Position numbers and translations under genes: made by a program
Notes under the pieces: generated by a model
Told to the model about the DNA's origin: nothing
Seen by the model: only the letters and a program-made list of their open reading frames with translations
Database searches by the model: none
In this document: in pieces, positions 31,767 to 43,205 of the stretch
How the letters are laid out: the number at the start of each line of letters is the position of its first letter
Numbering within the stretch: position 1 is the first letter of the stretch
From: Agelas oroides
Lineage: Eukaryota; Porifera; Demospongiae; Agelasida; Agelasidae
Direction: 5' to 3'
Length of the DNA: 64,000 nucleotides
Assembly (NCBI GenBank): GCA_949130485.1
Contig: OX422184.1
Location: 26,085,674 to 26,149,673, forward strand

Positions 31767-33807
31767 GTTGCACCCTTCCTACATTTCCTTGTGCCCAGGC
31801 CCTCTTGTACAAGCAAAAACAGGTGTTCCACTCAGGCAAACTAACAAGGCATGAAATAGAAACGGTTATTGTACTAGATGCAAGACCAGATAAATGTGAT
31901 TTATGTAGCTATATGACTTGAAGCCTTAAACTATCTGCATATTACCATGGAAACTACAATTAACTTGCTATACAAGTTCTGTCACTGAGCGGAAATCACG
32001 CTAACATAAGCCAGTCATCATTTACTGGAATGGAACAAGTTTGAATATGTGTGCTACCACACACAACTGCCAAACATCGCATTGTGCGATGAAATGCTGT
32101 AGCTACTGGTTGTGATACCGTTTGAGCAGCAACGGTTTTTTTAAAGTGTCTTGTTGACAGCCTCTATATACGGACATTTTAAGGCAATTGTCGAGCCTTG
32201 GACTCGTGTAGACAGACTCTTGCCTGGCGAGAGTTAGTCGCGTCCCCAGACCCCCCCCCCCCCCCTTCAATCCTGCAAGAGGAAAGGGGGGTCTGGTGAA
32301 TATAGTACAACATTTCTGTACCTCCACAGAATTTCGGTGGCACACAATCTGATTAGTAAGCGCTTACATTTACACTTCAACTAGTGTATAAACCTTTACT
32401 TACCATTAAAAACAAGTATCACGCCCAGAAACTAAGTAATTCAACGCACGAGGTTGGATTGCATGCCAGTCGTGCACCGGCTCCGTTCAGCGAAATATTG
32501 TGATGAAACTGTTCCGTTCCGTAGGCGTATGTATAATGACGGCCGAACATAACACCGTACAGAAATCCCAACTCAAAAAACACAAATTCACTCAGTTGCC
32601 TTTCCCAGGACAAGGGGGAAAAAGCATACCTACACGAATAACCGTACAAAGACGGAGAAAATACGTACAAGCGTACTTCCCGTTTCTCGCAATCAGTGGG
32701 AGACTATCGCCGTCATCATGCACCACTGAAACAAAGGCCATTTGAGAATAAGTGGACGTCTCATATGATATTCATCATAAAATGACAAACCTGGACTCCG
32801 ATGAGGAAGAAGGCGGACACTTGGTAGGAGTAAAAACCTTGGTCGTAGATCTGCTTGGAGCGGCCTGCTCATCATCACTTTCTGACGAAATGACAATATG
32901 GCCTCGTCGATCGTTTCAAGAATATCCATTCTTTCAGGTACGTTCAACACTTCACCTCATCCGCCAGACTGTTGAAACCAACGTGGCACGCAGGGCTACA
33001 TAAGCGCGTGATGCAATTTATGCCATTAAAACGCACCCCACTTGTGGAAAATTCTATTATTAGTAACATCGTCCACTCCCGTTTTACCGCCACCCTAACC
33101 AAGCTACTTAGTCTCGTTCCTCGCACCACAGAGTTTACATTGCCTCGCGATGATTGCAGCTTGTCTAGTGTGAGCGAGGCTTCGTTTACTTGACACATCG
33201 CTATTATATATAGCTGGCCGCGAAGGCACTTATCGCCCACCCCAGTTGGGGTGGGTGTTGGAACAAGTCTTATATGGGCAGTTGACCAGACTCTCCCTCC
33301 CTGCGAGAGTCTGGCTACGCGAGACTAATCCCTACATGTGCTTGTTTCTATTCAGAAAACCTTTTTTGTGACTTTATGAGTGTCCGTAACTTCATACAGG
33401 AAGTTTAGCTTCCGCTGCAAATAAAATTGTACGCGGGCGGCGACACGGCTGATGCGGGCCACCATTCGTCCTCGCACTGTGAATTGAGGACATTTGCTGG
33501 CCAGCAACACCTGTTCTCGCACTGCCGCCTGCAGGTGTTCATTATATCTCTCGCAATGTGGCCACCAAATATCTCACTGTGGTTTGAGCCGCATCCGTGT
33601 TATCAATGTTTCCGTGTACCAACACTCTCCCACTAGTCCGAGGAGCAAGTGAGCCTTACAGTGCATGTAGATTCATTATTGTATGCTTCTAGACTATGGT
33701 GCGAAGAGACATGCAGGTATGGAGCCACCGGGTAGCAAGGCTTCAGGCAACCAGGCTGCATGGACCATTAATTCCAGTTGCTGGCTAGATGCTACGCTTA
33801 CACCTGA
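31767..33807. other. Gene-poor interval
   Basis: Overlapping small open frames occur on both strands around 32.4-33.2 kb, but none has a recognisable motif. A foldback with CGTCCCCAGACC...GGTCTGG and a run of about 15 C residues lies at about 32227-32296. A half foldback (GAGAGTCTGGCTACGCGAGACTA) lies at about 33303-33326. A (T)n tract from 33820 belongs to the adjoining retroelement. Confidence 0.4.
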
Positions 33808-33994
33808 CAGCATGGTTACCTTTTTTTTTTTTTTTTCTTTTTTTTTTTCTTTTTTTTTTTTGTTTGTTGTCAACTCAACTGATGATTCAACACACACATG
33901 CACTGCACGTGATACAACAACAACAACAACCAAAAAATGTATAGTAAGTGACGTATGTACAAAACAAAAAGGAAACTTGGGTGAAACAAAAAGA

Positions 33995-35432
33995 TTAAAA
34001 ATCTGGTGTAATATAGGACTCAGTGATGGCAAGGTCTATGGCTGCTGGAGGGTGGGCGGCTTGGCCTCGAGAGGATCTTGCTCCTCGTAGGGCTTGGATG
34101 GCTGAACGGATGAGGGAAAAGGTCAGACGACACCTTAGCCACCAGAGTGTGGTGCTGTATGGATGATCCCACTTCTCAGCGAGCATGGAGGCCAGGCGTT
34201 TGTAGAAACAGGTTGCCTCTCTCCCCATTCCTCCTGTGGCCGAAAAAACAAGTGGAGTGAAAGACGAGTGCTCCACCTCGCGTATCCTCTGTTCATAAGC
34301 TCCTTTTTTCTCTTTCTCATGCTTTCTGTAACAGGCGGAAGGCGTCTGGTTCTTGTTAGAGGGGGCGTGGGGGTTGAAGACTCGCACATCAAAAAATGTC
34401 TTTTCAAATCTCCCACCCCACACTCCATTTGCTGAGACATCAAGCCTCGCCCCGTCCTGTGAATTGGCAGTGGCTCCAGACAGTTGGTCTGACGTGGTTG
34501 GCTGCAGGTTGGGTTCAATGCACACCTCGCTACACACTTCTGTGAGGAGATTGGCCGTAAGGTCGCGGATTTCATTGTGCCTGATGGAAGGAAAACCTCC
34601 TTTGGCACATGAGAGTGCATGTTCAACAGTGAAATGGTTGCCGCAGTCGCACATGGGCGGGAGATTTGAGGGAGACCATCTGTATCGCAGGGCCATGGCA
34701 TCGTGGAAAGCAGCCCTATGCAGTGAAAAGCCATGTTCCTTGAGGGGGAGAGCTGTGAGCCAGGTGGAGGCACCTTTCTCCTTGGCTAGATCCACTGCTT
34801 TCTGCAGTTGGGCTGGTAAATGGCTGTAGAGGTGATCTGCTTCTTTGGAGCTCATTTCTTTGTTCCGATTTCTGATAGTGGCCTTGCTCTGCAGCTGATC
34901 GGCTATGATGTCATATCCATACTCCTGGTTTTGTTCAAGGATGTGAGATACGAGGGAGAAGGTGACTAGTTGGGAGGACTGCAGTTCTTTCTCTGCATTC
35001 TTGGAGGGGATTCTTATCCCCAAGCCCCCATGCCGTGCTGGTAAGGCAAAGAGGGCACATTCCTGGTCGTTGGGTGTGGGCCTACTAGTGAGGGCGGGCA
35101 GCAGCTCCGTTCTCAAAGCGGTGTCAAGTGGGATCAATAGGTGACTAATATTAGGGGTTACCCTGCTCAGGTAGGACCATTTGCTTGAAAGGCCATGTAC
35201 CAGGGCTGAGTAGGCAGCATGGGGCTGAGACTTTGCGATCTTACTGAGGAGGGTAATACTTGATGTCCATTCCCCGACCTTAGATCGCAGGTGTTCCTCG
35301 ATGAAGTCTGGGGAGCCCAAGGCTGCACCAAGGTAAGGCCTACCGTTTGGGGTGATGTTAACCCCTGAGCCAGCAAAGATCTTGGCCGCATTTTGGAGGT
35401 GCAGGTCTTTAGTCACCAGCCATGTTTTGGAA
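33995..35432 (-). pseudogene. Retroelement ORF, C-terminal part: thumb, zinc knuckle and nuclease-like domain
   Basis: The frame starts after a junction near 35432 with NPSKTWLVTKDLHLQ and YLGAALGSPDF, typical of sequence following the YxDD motif of reverse transcriptases. It continues through LHRAAFHDAMALRYRW, a CDCGNHFTVEHALSC cluster (CxC...H....C), RHNEIRDLTANLLTEVC, and GARLDVSANGVWGGRFEKTF ending in DVRVFNP. The Cys-His cluster followed by a D...D-V-R-V motif resembles the C-terminal restriction-like nuclease region of R2/NeSL-type LINEs, which is a tentative placement. It is open for more than 470 residues to the stop at 33995, so its coding part is well preserved. Confidence 0.75.
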
Positions 35433-36530
35433 GGATTCACCTTGTGTTGTTCCTTCCTGTGAAAGGATGACATCACAATCCACAAAGAGCTCTGTTGGGG
35501 CTCTGTAAGAGTTGACTAGGATGGTGGCAATTGGGGGACAGAGGCGTCTGATGTTTTGCAGTGCTACTTGGCGGTTAAGGGAGTTGAATGCATTCGTGGC
35601 GTCTATGAGTAGGGCAGCTTCGCATTCCGCTGAGTCAAATGCTTGACGTGCTGCATGAACAGCAGCCTCAATCCCAGAAATCTGTCCACCACACATCTGC
35701 TGGCAGCCTGATGCATCCTGGATATCTGGCTGTGTGATGGAAAGGACGGCTTTAGCAATGATACGGCGGGCCGTGTCTCCAATGCCGATTGGGCGGACTC
35801 CAGGATGTTTGTCGAGTGCGATGAGACGACATGCAAGGAGTGGGGCTATGGATGAGGGGTGCACATATGAGGTGCTGATCCTTATGGCAACTGATGCAAG
35901 AGAGGCGCAGAGGTCTCTTGATGCACCCTTGTGGCTGGTGCAAAGACGTCTCCATTCGTGGGAGTCCAGGCCAGAGGGGCCAGCGGCACCATTCACTCTC
36001 AAGGCAGCTGAACGGATGACATTGGCGTCTAGGGACTCAAATATCACGGGGTGGGGGTCCTGTGGTTCATTTGGAATTATACATGAGTTATACACTGGTT
36101 GGCCTACGGGGTGCTTGCTGATCAGTGATTCTCTGACAGTAGGTGAGTTTGGGTCGTCTGGGTTGACAGGATCGTCAAGATGGAGAATGCCCCCTTTCTC
36201 CTCCCTGGACAAGAGGTCAAGGGCGGCCTTACACTTCCCCATGAACATCAGGTTGGAGAAAGAGCGAGCCAGGTTGGAGTTGACCTTAGTCGAACCATTT
36301 TTGGGTAGCCTCTGTTGTATGGCTCTGCCTTCCCTCACTAGTTCGTCCAATTCTCCGTTGGACCACCACCCCAACCTTCTCTCAAGGTGTGTAATGTGAT
36401 GTTTGGTCTTAGAGGCCCTGCTTGGCTTTTGCAGGAGCAGTATTGGGAACACCAAGGCAGCCTTTAAGGCGACAGATTCCATAGCGGAGGCGGATCCGTA
36501 GGCTGAGTAGAGCCTTGATAACTCCCTCAC
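35433..36530 (-). pseudogene. Retroelement ORF, N-terminal part: RT fingers and palm, catalytic motif deleted
   Basis: The frame contains AAGPSGLDSHEWRRL, LIALDKHPGVRPIGIGDTARR, ALLIDATNAFNSLNRQ (the F/Y-x-D palm motif A region) and LSQEGTTQG (motif B region). Directly after TTQG the sequence jumps to NPSKTWLV in another frame. The stretch that should hold the YADD catalytic motif and its surroundings, several dozen residues, is missing. The copy cannot encode an active polymerase. Confidence 0.85.
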
Positions 36531-36609
36531 CAGCATGGTTACGGTACTCGTGCCACTGAACTCTTGATCAATACTCGATCAAAACCACCCTTCCCACCAT
36601 ATACATTAC

Positions 36610-36880
36610 ATCATGATCATAAAGCTACCCAAATGGTCTGGTTCCCAGACTACACCTTTCACATTACAGTTAGTCCAGGTACAAGATCCACTTAAACCTG
36701 ACATGAAGTTTGGAGTACTATACACTGAAGATCATTTTTTTCCCACATCCAATCATACAACCACACTACCCACCCTCCCACCACATGCACCCACATGGAC
36801 AATCATGAAGCTACCAACTGGTCTGGTTCCCAGACTACACCTCAGTAGTCTGGGTACAAGACTAGTTACTAACAACTAAA
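36610..36880. repeat. Two related foldback-type repeats
   Basis: AAGCTACC(C/A)AA(A/C)TGGTCTGGTTCCCAGACTACACC occurs at about 36621 and 36807. Each is followed by a partner AGTC(T/C)(G/A)GGTACAAGA. The right one forms a hairpin with AGTAGTCTGGGTACAAGACTAGTT. Confidence 0.7.
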
Positions 36881-37327
36881 GTTTTCTTTGTCTCTTTGAT
36901 TTTCTCTCTCTCTTGGTGGTCATTCATACCCTATATAGTGGAAAAAAGTAGAAGGCATTGTCACCTCCACTGTTAACACAAATATACGGACAAGTGAGGT
37001 GGACTCAGGAAATTAGTGACTCCCTAAAATCAGCATGTTAGCAATGTGGATCACTGCTAGGTATCTCAGGATATACAAGGAATGAAACGTGGGCAAGACC
37101 TGTTTTGGTACCTTCTTAGTGGTGTACCTACCAGGTTCATCAAGGGTGAACTTTCAGTGGCTTCTCTTTGATTCTGCATAAATGAAGAGAAGGATATCTG
37201 GAACCAACTTGAGCTCGGAAAATAACTTGCCAACGTCAGACTGAATGTTCCAGTCGTCATCAGGGCAAAAGTCAAGAGGTGCAAACAAATCTTGCTATTT
37301 ATAGCCATGCACTACTGAGGATACACG

Positions 37328-37870
37328 TTATTGGGGGTCAAAGGTCGGTGAGGATTGCTCCTCCCTCACGTCCTCTGAGGGTGTCATCTGGATGTGCAGG
37401 GCCTCCTTCACCAACAGCTCCTGTCCTTGACCTTGGTCAACATTGAGCAGAGAGTCCACCCGGACAAAGACTACTCTGATGTTGAACTTCCACCTAACAT
37501 CCTCACTCATCCCAGTCACATAGGGTATCACTACCATTGGTGAAACGGGAGGAGACATCAAAGCTCACTAGAATATCATCACTTTCCACATGCACACTTT
37601 CCATCATCTCTTTAAAGTGCCTGGAGTTCTTGACAAGGGAACTAGTACGTCCTGCTAGGGGGGATATGAGGGATGTGATGTGCTTGGATAGTTGGTAAGT
37701 TTGTGATCCTATGCACGAAACAATGGGTCTGAGTGGGACATTAGGCTTGTAGATCTTGGGCAGGCCATAAATCCTAGGGGGTTGGCTTCCTGTGGGTCTC
37801 AACCTATTTTACCAAGGCACTAGTGACCTCCCCATTCTTCTCTAACCTTTTAAGTTTATGACTCAGCCTT
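37328..37870 (-). pseudogene. Penelope-like element remnant, RT and C-terminal scraps
   Basis: From about 37870 down: LEKNGEVTSALVK, then a stop, then RPTGSQPPRIYGLPKIYKP, NVPLRPIVSCIGSQTYQLSK and DDILVSFDVSSRFTN. These are the conserved RT start of Penelope-like elements (YGLPKIHKP, LRPIVS, FDV.SLFTN). The frame then shifts directly to VIPYVTGMSEDVRWKFNIRV and GQELLVKEALHIQMTPSE, which in full elements lie after the RT and after the GIY-YIG nuclease. Most of the RT palm and all of the GIY-YIG core (the CGxxYIGET-type region) are deleted. The identity of the family is well supported; the copy is dead. Confidence 0.85.
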
Positions 37871-38610
37871 TTAAGTTTATGACTCAGCCAGGTTGCTGGG
37901 TGGAAAAACAGTCTCTGGAGCTTCGAGGTAGTGGGCAAAATAGTGGGTTGAATGTACTAACTCGAAATCAGACACATGTGTCTCGGGCTGATGGTCACCC
38001 TGAGAGTAGGAGAGAATATACAACACCCATAAAAAATGCTAGCATCATGAATTTGAACACACTCAAACTGAACACTGTAGACAATGTATACAGCCTGCTA
38101 GGCCTTGGCAAATTTTGGAGGTCTACTAACTATATACAGTGCTATCAAAATTTGCTTTCTTATAATACTATTCATGAGCTTGTGGCTTTGCTCTGACTTC
38201 AAACGCACAAAAAAAAACCCTGACCCCCCTTACCTGATGCATTCCTTAATATTAAGCCAGAGTAGCTGTTAGGCTCTTGTGTTCTACACTTATCAACAGT
38301 ACAATCATGCTTCTTGAAGGAGGGATTCTTGGCACCAAGTTCACTCTGAAGGGTTCTCTAATCCCCACTGTGGTAGAGCTACATGCTGGATCATAATCAT
38401 GCCCTTCACAGCTCCCTTTTATGCCAGCATATGCTCCCATGCTTTCACCCCACTCTCAAGCATAATTTGCCAATGAGGTAAATACACAAGTCCTTACTTG
38501 CTCGTCCTCTTCTCCCCTGTTGTGGCACACTGTCTCACCCAGTCCTCCCCCCTCCCCGTTGTTCCACACTGTATGTGTGTGCATGTGTGTACAAGCAGTG
38601 AATCAGTTTA
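37871..38610. other. Intergenic, nothing recognised
   Basis: Apart from an immediate 21-bp duplication, TTTTAAGTTTATGACTCAGCC, at about 37849-37890, I see no gene or ordered repeat here. Confidence 0.4.
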
Positions 38611-38696
38611 CAGTCGAACCTCCGAACAAAGGACACTTTGGGAACGGGTCTTTTGTCCTTTGTTCAGAGGTTGTCCCTATCTCGGAGGTTCCACTG
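38611..38696. mobile_element. pogo/Tigger-like short element flanked by TA
   Basis: The ends CAGTCGAACCTCCGAACAAA and CTCGGAGGTTCCACTG are inverted repeats typical of pogo/Tigger DNA transposons (CAGTnGAACCTC). The element is 86 bp and is flanked by TA on both sides, the expected target site. A related longer relic is at 39034-39242. Confidence 0.75.
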
Positions 38697-39033
38697 TATA
38701 ATCCTCAAATAATGTTTTAATAATAATATAATGGTAGATAATCAATAAAATGGACTTGAAATCCCATGCATATATAATTTTTATGGACCCAGATAAAATA
38801 AAGAATTGGTGTACTCCTTAACAGCACCTGGACTTGTATAGGCCCTAAATCTAGAGTAAATCTTAAAAAAACTTCTTGACAACAACGTAGTATTTACCAT
38901 CTGTGAAAGTTTAATATGGAAGCTTAGCTGTCTACATGTGTTCAAGCGTATGCGTGTGTCTATAATCACGCATGTAAATTCCTGATTGTCCTCAAAATGT
39001 GTGGATGTGCTACAATTTTATAGGTGTGGTTTC

Positions 39034-39242
39034 CTGGGTGTCCGTTATTGAGAGGCAACTTTGTATTGAAAAGTCACGTTGGGAGTTCAAATCTTGTCCG
39101 CTGTCCGGAATCAAGAAGCGTCCGCCTCTCGGAGGTTATTTATGCATTAGTACTATAGTAATTTCAATCCGTAACACAGCGTTTGTCCGCTGTAGAGAGG
39201 TTGTCCGCTTCTTGGAGGGTCCGTTATGGGAGGTTCGACTGT
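39034..39242. mobile_element. pogo/Tigger-like relic with GTCCGCTGT motifs
   Basis: The right end GGGAGGTTCGACTGTA matches the terminal repeat of the 38.6 kb element in inverse orientation. The interior repeats TGTCCG(C/T)T and CTC(G)GAGGTT motifs. The left end (GTGTCCGTTATTGAGAGG) is eroded. Together with 38611 it may bracket a larger lost element. Confidence 0.6.
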
Positions 39243-40065
39243 AAGGGTAACAATGTCCCCTTCCCCACCTCACAGAAGTAGCTACCCAGTCACTAATGAT
39301 TTTTAGAAGGCATCATGTGGGTACACTGACCAAAAAAGGATACGAAAAGCACAGCAGCAGGCTGAGGGCAAGCGCATCACTCCGCGTCAAGCAACAAACA
39401 AGTATCTATGCTCAGGCCACTGTCATCAGGGACGAATAAAAAGACAGTAAGGCTACTTGTAGGTTTATCTTAGCTGTTCTAATTCTGGCCTGAACTTCTA
39501 TATAATTTGGAGTGCAGCACAACCAATCAGGGCTCCTCAGCCCTTCTTCCACTTGTGTCTACACATCATTAGCAACGTGGTATACTTACAAAGAGAGTAC
39601 ATATTGATACGGCTCCCCCCCCACACACACACACACACCGACAGCCTCGGTACTACGCTAGGTCTACTCTACAACAAACTGCACTCAAACGTGACTGGAC
39701 TCACGGCGGATCGGAAATGCTTTGCGGCTGGAATGCTTTGTTCCTTGCAGACACACAGTTATCAAACGAGATGGGCACGCTACTGCCATCTGTACGAGTT
39801 CTGTAGGCGCTAACAAAACCAAGCTAGCCTTGCATGAGAGGCGTCGACTATGCTGTAAACAAGCGTCGTTACCAGGCAGAACTGTAAAGGCATGGGAATG
39901 ATTGTGCAGCAGTGCAATGAGCCAGTAGGTAAGTGCGCATTTCACTGCAGTTAGCCCACTCCCAAGGCTTAAACGTGCTTCCCTGGATATCGAACAACGG
40001 TTTATTGGCGGAAAGCCCTCGGCTATATGTATTTTCGCAAACTCTGTGTGTATAATGGCTAGAAC
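39243..40065. other. Intergenic, (CA)n only
   Basis: A short CCCCCC(CA)n run lies at about 39616-39639. No conserved exon is seen. Confidence 0.4.
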
Positions 40066-40220
40066 TACATTAGTCTAACCGCGTAGCCAGACTCTCAGTG
40101 GATAGCCTTCCGTTCTGGACTCCTCGCCATAACTGCGAGACAAATCTAGAACGGAAAACTTGGATTTGAGGCTAGTCTGGCTACGCTGGCTACGCTGGCT
40201 ACGCTGGCTACGCTAGACTA
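40066..40220. mobile_element. Foldback element with internal tandem TGGCTACGC, about 8-bp TSD
   Basis: The left arm TAGTCTAACCGCGTAGCCAG pairs with the right arm, which contains CTGGCTACG repeated four times before CTAGACTA. The middle carries CCGTTCTGGA / TCTAGAACGG arms. GCTAGAAC is found at 40058-40065 and 40221-40228. This is a larger, partly rearranged relative of the 9-bp-TSD foldbacks. Confidence 0.65.
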
Positions 40221-41780
40221 GCTAGAACGTTGCTCAAACTCACATGCTAACTCTGTCGTTGATACGTGGACTACTTCCAGTACCTGTGGACTCACATCGG
40301 CTTCATAGTAAGACTTCTTGGAAACTATGGAAGTCTCCCACAAGTCAAGCAACCGTTTACACTACTCTACAACTCCAGTAGTTCATTAGAACTGTTGCAC
40401 GTGCAGTATCGGCAAAGAACAAAGCATTCCAGCTGTAAAATTATTTCCGGTGCGAGTCCGCGATCGCGCGAGTCCGTGACTTGGCGGTCAGCCAATCCAT
40501 ATTATGAAAACAGCCCACAGTTGCCATGGAAGCCTATATAGGGGTATCATGGGATACCTTGGACTAACCCAGCTTTGGTCTGATTTTTTGGGAAGACTGG
40601 GTTTTAGTGCTTCTTTGAAAGTACCACTACTAAACACACTGTCAACATACCTTGGACAGTTCTTGTGCAGCTTCTTCAGAGGAATGGCCCTCCCTGGGTG
40701 CAGTCTAAAGTAACAATAATTAGTTAGATGATTCATCATCATGGGGTCAGCCTGAGCAAGCAGCAAACCGCTGATTTACTACTACATTGTTATGGCACAC
40801 AGCAGGATTTGCCACTGTCTACTGTTTAAGCTAAGCTTGATAACGCATAAGGAGCTAGGTCCTCACCAGAGGTAGCTAAGTATCACATATGCCAGCCATT
40901 TTTCCAGCCAGGGCAGCTAATGTAGCTACACATGCATGTATTAAGCTTTACACCGAAATGATGAGGTAAATTTCTGCATGGCATTTGTGAGTGGCGTTTA
41001 TGCATGGCCCTTGACTTGAAGCGACCACAACCACCATCCATATTAAATTTGTACCGCCAGACTGCTGTTGATGGCTTGTAGAAGCACAAATAAAAATTAA
41101 GTTCCCACGTGTGCTTCAACTTCAGTTGTCTTCGCCCCAGGTCGTCGACGCTGCACTCTGACAGTAGGCCTCCACTAGTGTTTTGTTGCACCAGACTAAC
41201 ATGTCCTGCATGTGCTTTCATCGGTTTCATTTCAATCGAATGGAATATCAGGCTATACATGTTACAATTAGAAGCTCAGTTACTTTTGCCCACTATGGTA
41301 TGAAAATGTATCTTTAAAGCTAGTTTTGCTTGTGCATGCATCACAGATATAACTAGGTTCTATCTAGGATTTGGAGTTTGGGGGGGCAAGCTGTATAAGC
41401 TTGTCCGGGGGCATCAAAAAATTTGAGGGTTTAGGTTCTCCGAATGATGCAATCGAAGAGGTAAAATCACATCTAGAACTATAAATTGTTTAGGTAGTTT
41501 TTAATTTTTTGGGAAAGCTGGATTGTTGGAGGAGCGTCCCCCGCAGCTCCCAGTAAATTGAACCTTGATCACCAAACACACACACAGACTGCTGATTGGG
41601 TCTTGTGAAGTTCTCCCTGACCAACCCACCAATGACAGTAGAGTTTGGTGGTTTGGTATAAGATTGAAAAATTGACTTATAATATTTTAATTGGTTTAAA
41701 GTAAATGTGGCAGTCTCCCGTCCTCACTCACACAAGAAACACTCTCCATGAGGAGTAACCCTCACCTGCTGGGGGCAAAC
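40221..41780. other. Gene-poor interval
   Basis: No conserved exon is recognised on either strand. A stretch at about 41365-41425 (GGGGGGGCAAGC ... GGGGGCATCAAAAAATTT) resembles 46205-46290 (GGGGGCATGCCCCCCAGAAA) and may be a common repeat. Confidence 0.4.
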
Positions 41781-41793
41781 AGAGGCAAAGGAG

Positions 41794-42500
41794 TGGTCAC
41801 AGTCCACATCACACAGGCCTTGGTGCACTGATGTAGGTAGAGGAGTTAGATAGGCATTACTGAGATGAGGGGGGGAAGAGTTAGAGGAGAAATAAGAGAG
41901 AGGAAGAAAGAAGTCACACACATGGTCAGTGTGGATAACTGGCAGTCACACACAAGGCTTATACCATAGGTAGTCATTGATGTACTATGTAACCAGCTGA
42001 GACAAGCAAGAACAATTGACAAGCCTGGCTAGATGTTTTCTGTAGGCATGGGTAACAGGTGTGGCCTACATGTAGTGAAAACCACAAGGACAATCAAAGA
42101 ACTCTTACCTAACAGCAAGTATTTTCATCACACAGGCCTTGGTGCACTGAAGTAGGTAGAGGAGTAGATAGGCATTACTGAGATGAGGGGGGAAGGAAGA
42201 ATGGTGGCAGCATTGACTACAACCACTACTGACATGAGAGGGACCCTAGTTATTTATACTGTATAATCCTTGTGGTCTTGGTTAGAGGAGGAAAGAGAGA
42301 GGGAAAAGAAGGAAGTCACACACATAGTCAATGTGGATGACTGGCAGTCACACATAAGGCATTATTTTAAGCCATAGGTAGTCATTGATGTACTTAGGGG
42401 TCCAGCTGAGACAAGTATCAACAACTGACAAGCCAGATGTTTTCTCTAGCCAGACAGGGATGGGGGATTAGCCATGGGTAACAGGTGTGGCCTGAAACCC
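41794..42500. repeat. Imperfect tandem duplication of about 330 bp
   Basis: CATCACACAGGCCTTGGTGC, then AGATAGGCATTACTGAGATG, GTCACACACAT(G/A)GTCA, CATAGGTAGTCATTGATGTA and CATGGGTAACAGGTGTGGCC occur in order in both halves (about 41807-42067 and 42131-42492). The second half carries an insertion around 42197-42275. No coding role is apparent. Confidence 0.85.
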
Positions 42501-42581
42501 ACAAGGACAATCAAAACACCCCCAAGAAACAGCGCCTGACAGGAAGTACAGTTTCAGCTTGTGACTGTCAGTGGCCAGTGA

Positions 42582-42868
42582 ATGTGTATGTGTGCAGTGT
42601 GCCATGTATGGTGTGCGTGCATGGGTGATGAAGGAAAGTCAAAATTGGGAGACATTAAGCTAAAGAAAAAGATTTTAGTAGTTTGGACCTCAAAGAACCA
42701 GGCTGATCATTGTGCAGGTATATTATGCATAGATATTCGCGGGCGCATAATCAACATTTCAACCCCGGAGGATCTTCAGGCAAATACAACACTTGGAGAC
42801 ACACTTTAGAAAACAGACTGCTTTGAATGTGTCCAGACTAATTTTTGATAAGGTTGAAGGTCACTCAC
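42582..42868. other. Nothing recognised
   Basis: A short open frame (KKKILVVWTSKNQADHC) exists, but it has no known motif and no exon borders that I can support. Confidence 0.25.
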
Positions 42869-43119
42869 ACAAAATTTGGTCTGGGGACAAAATCTAGTAG
42901 TTAAATGGTGAGTGTCCAAAGACTAAGGTTTAGTATACAATAGTATACAAAATTGTGAACTTGAGAGGCCCTCTGCTAACTACAACACAAGCTGTCGGCA
43001 TGCCAAGTGAAGTCAGACCGACCAGGCCAGTGGGGAAGTTGGGATGGTTTTGAGGAGGCATCCGAGGATTACCTCACAGGTTTCCCATGAAGAGTAATGT
43101 ACCTTTCCATGGTATGCCC

Positions 43120-43205
43120 TAAGTCCTCCACCACAGCTATCGTCGCAGTACGAATAACGCGCTGCAAGTGACGATAGCTGTGGTGGAGGACTGGGAACAA
43201 GGCTA
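43120..43205. mobile_element. Foldback MITE with perfect 9-bp TSD
   Basis: An 86 bp hairpin with arms CCTCCACCACAGCTATCGTC and GACGATAGCTGTGGTGGAGG ends GGGAACAAGGCTA. It is flanked by GGTATGCCC at 43111-43119 and 43206-43214. Confidence 0.88.

Larger units (their letters stand above)
33820..36530 (-). mobile_element. Retrotransposon insertion with poly(A) and 12-bp TSD, 5'-truncated
   Basis: The element lies on the minus strand. Its 3' end is a poly(A) tail, seen as T-runs at 33820-33861 on the plus strand. The left flank CAGCATGGTTAC (33808-33819) is repeated exactly at 36531-36542, immediately beyond the 5' end, giving a perfect 12-bp target-site duplication. The reverse-transcriptase frame opens directly at the right border, so the upstream part was lost on insertion. 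Target-primed insertion with 5' truncation explains the structure. Confidence 0.92.

Noticed and set aside
33694..34032. Lysine-rich minus-strand ORF over the T-tract
   Set aside because: It is the translated poly(A) tail of the retroelement.
34353..34829. 158-codon plus-strand ORF
   Set aside because: It is antisense to the well-supported retroelement frame and shows no motif.
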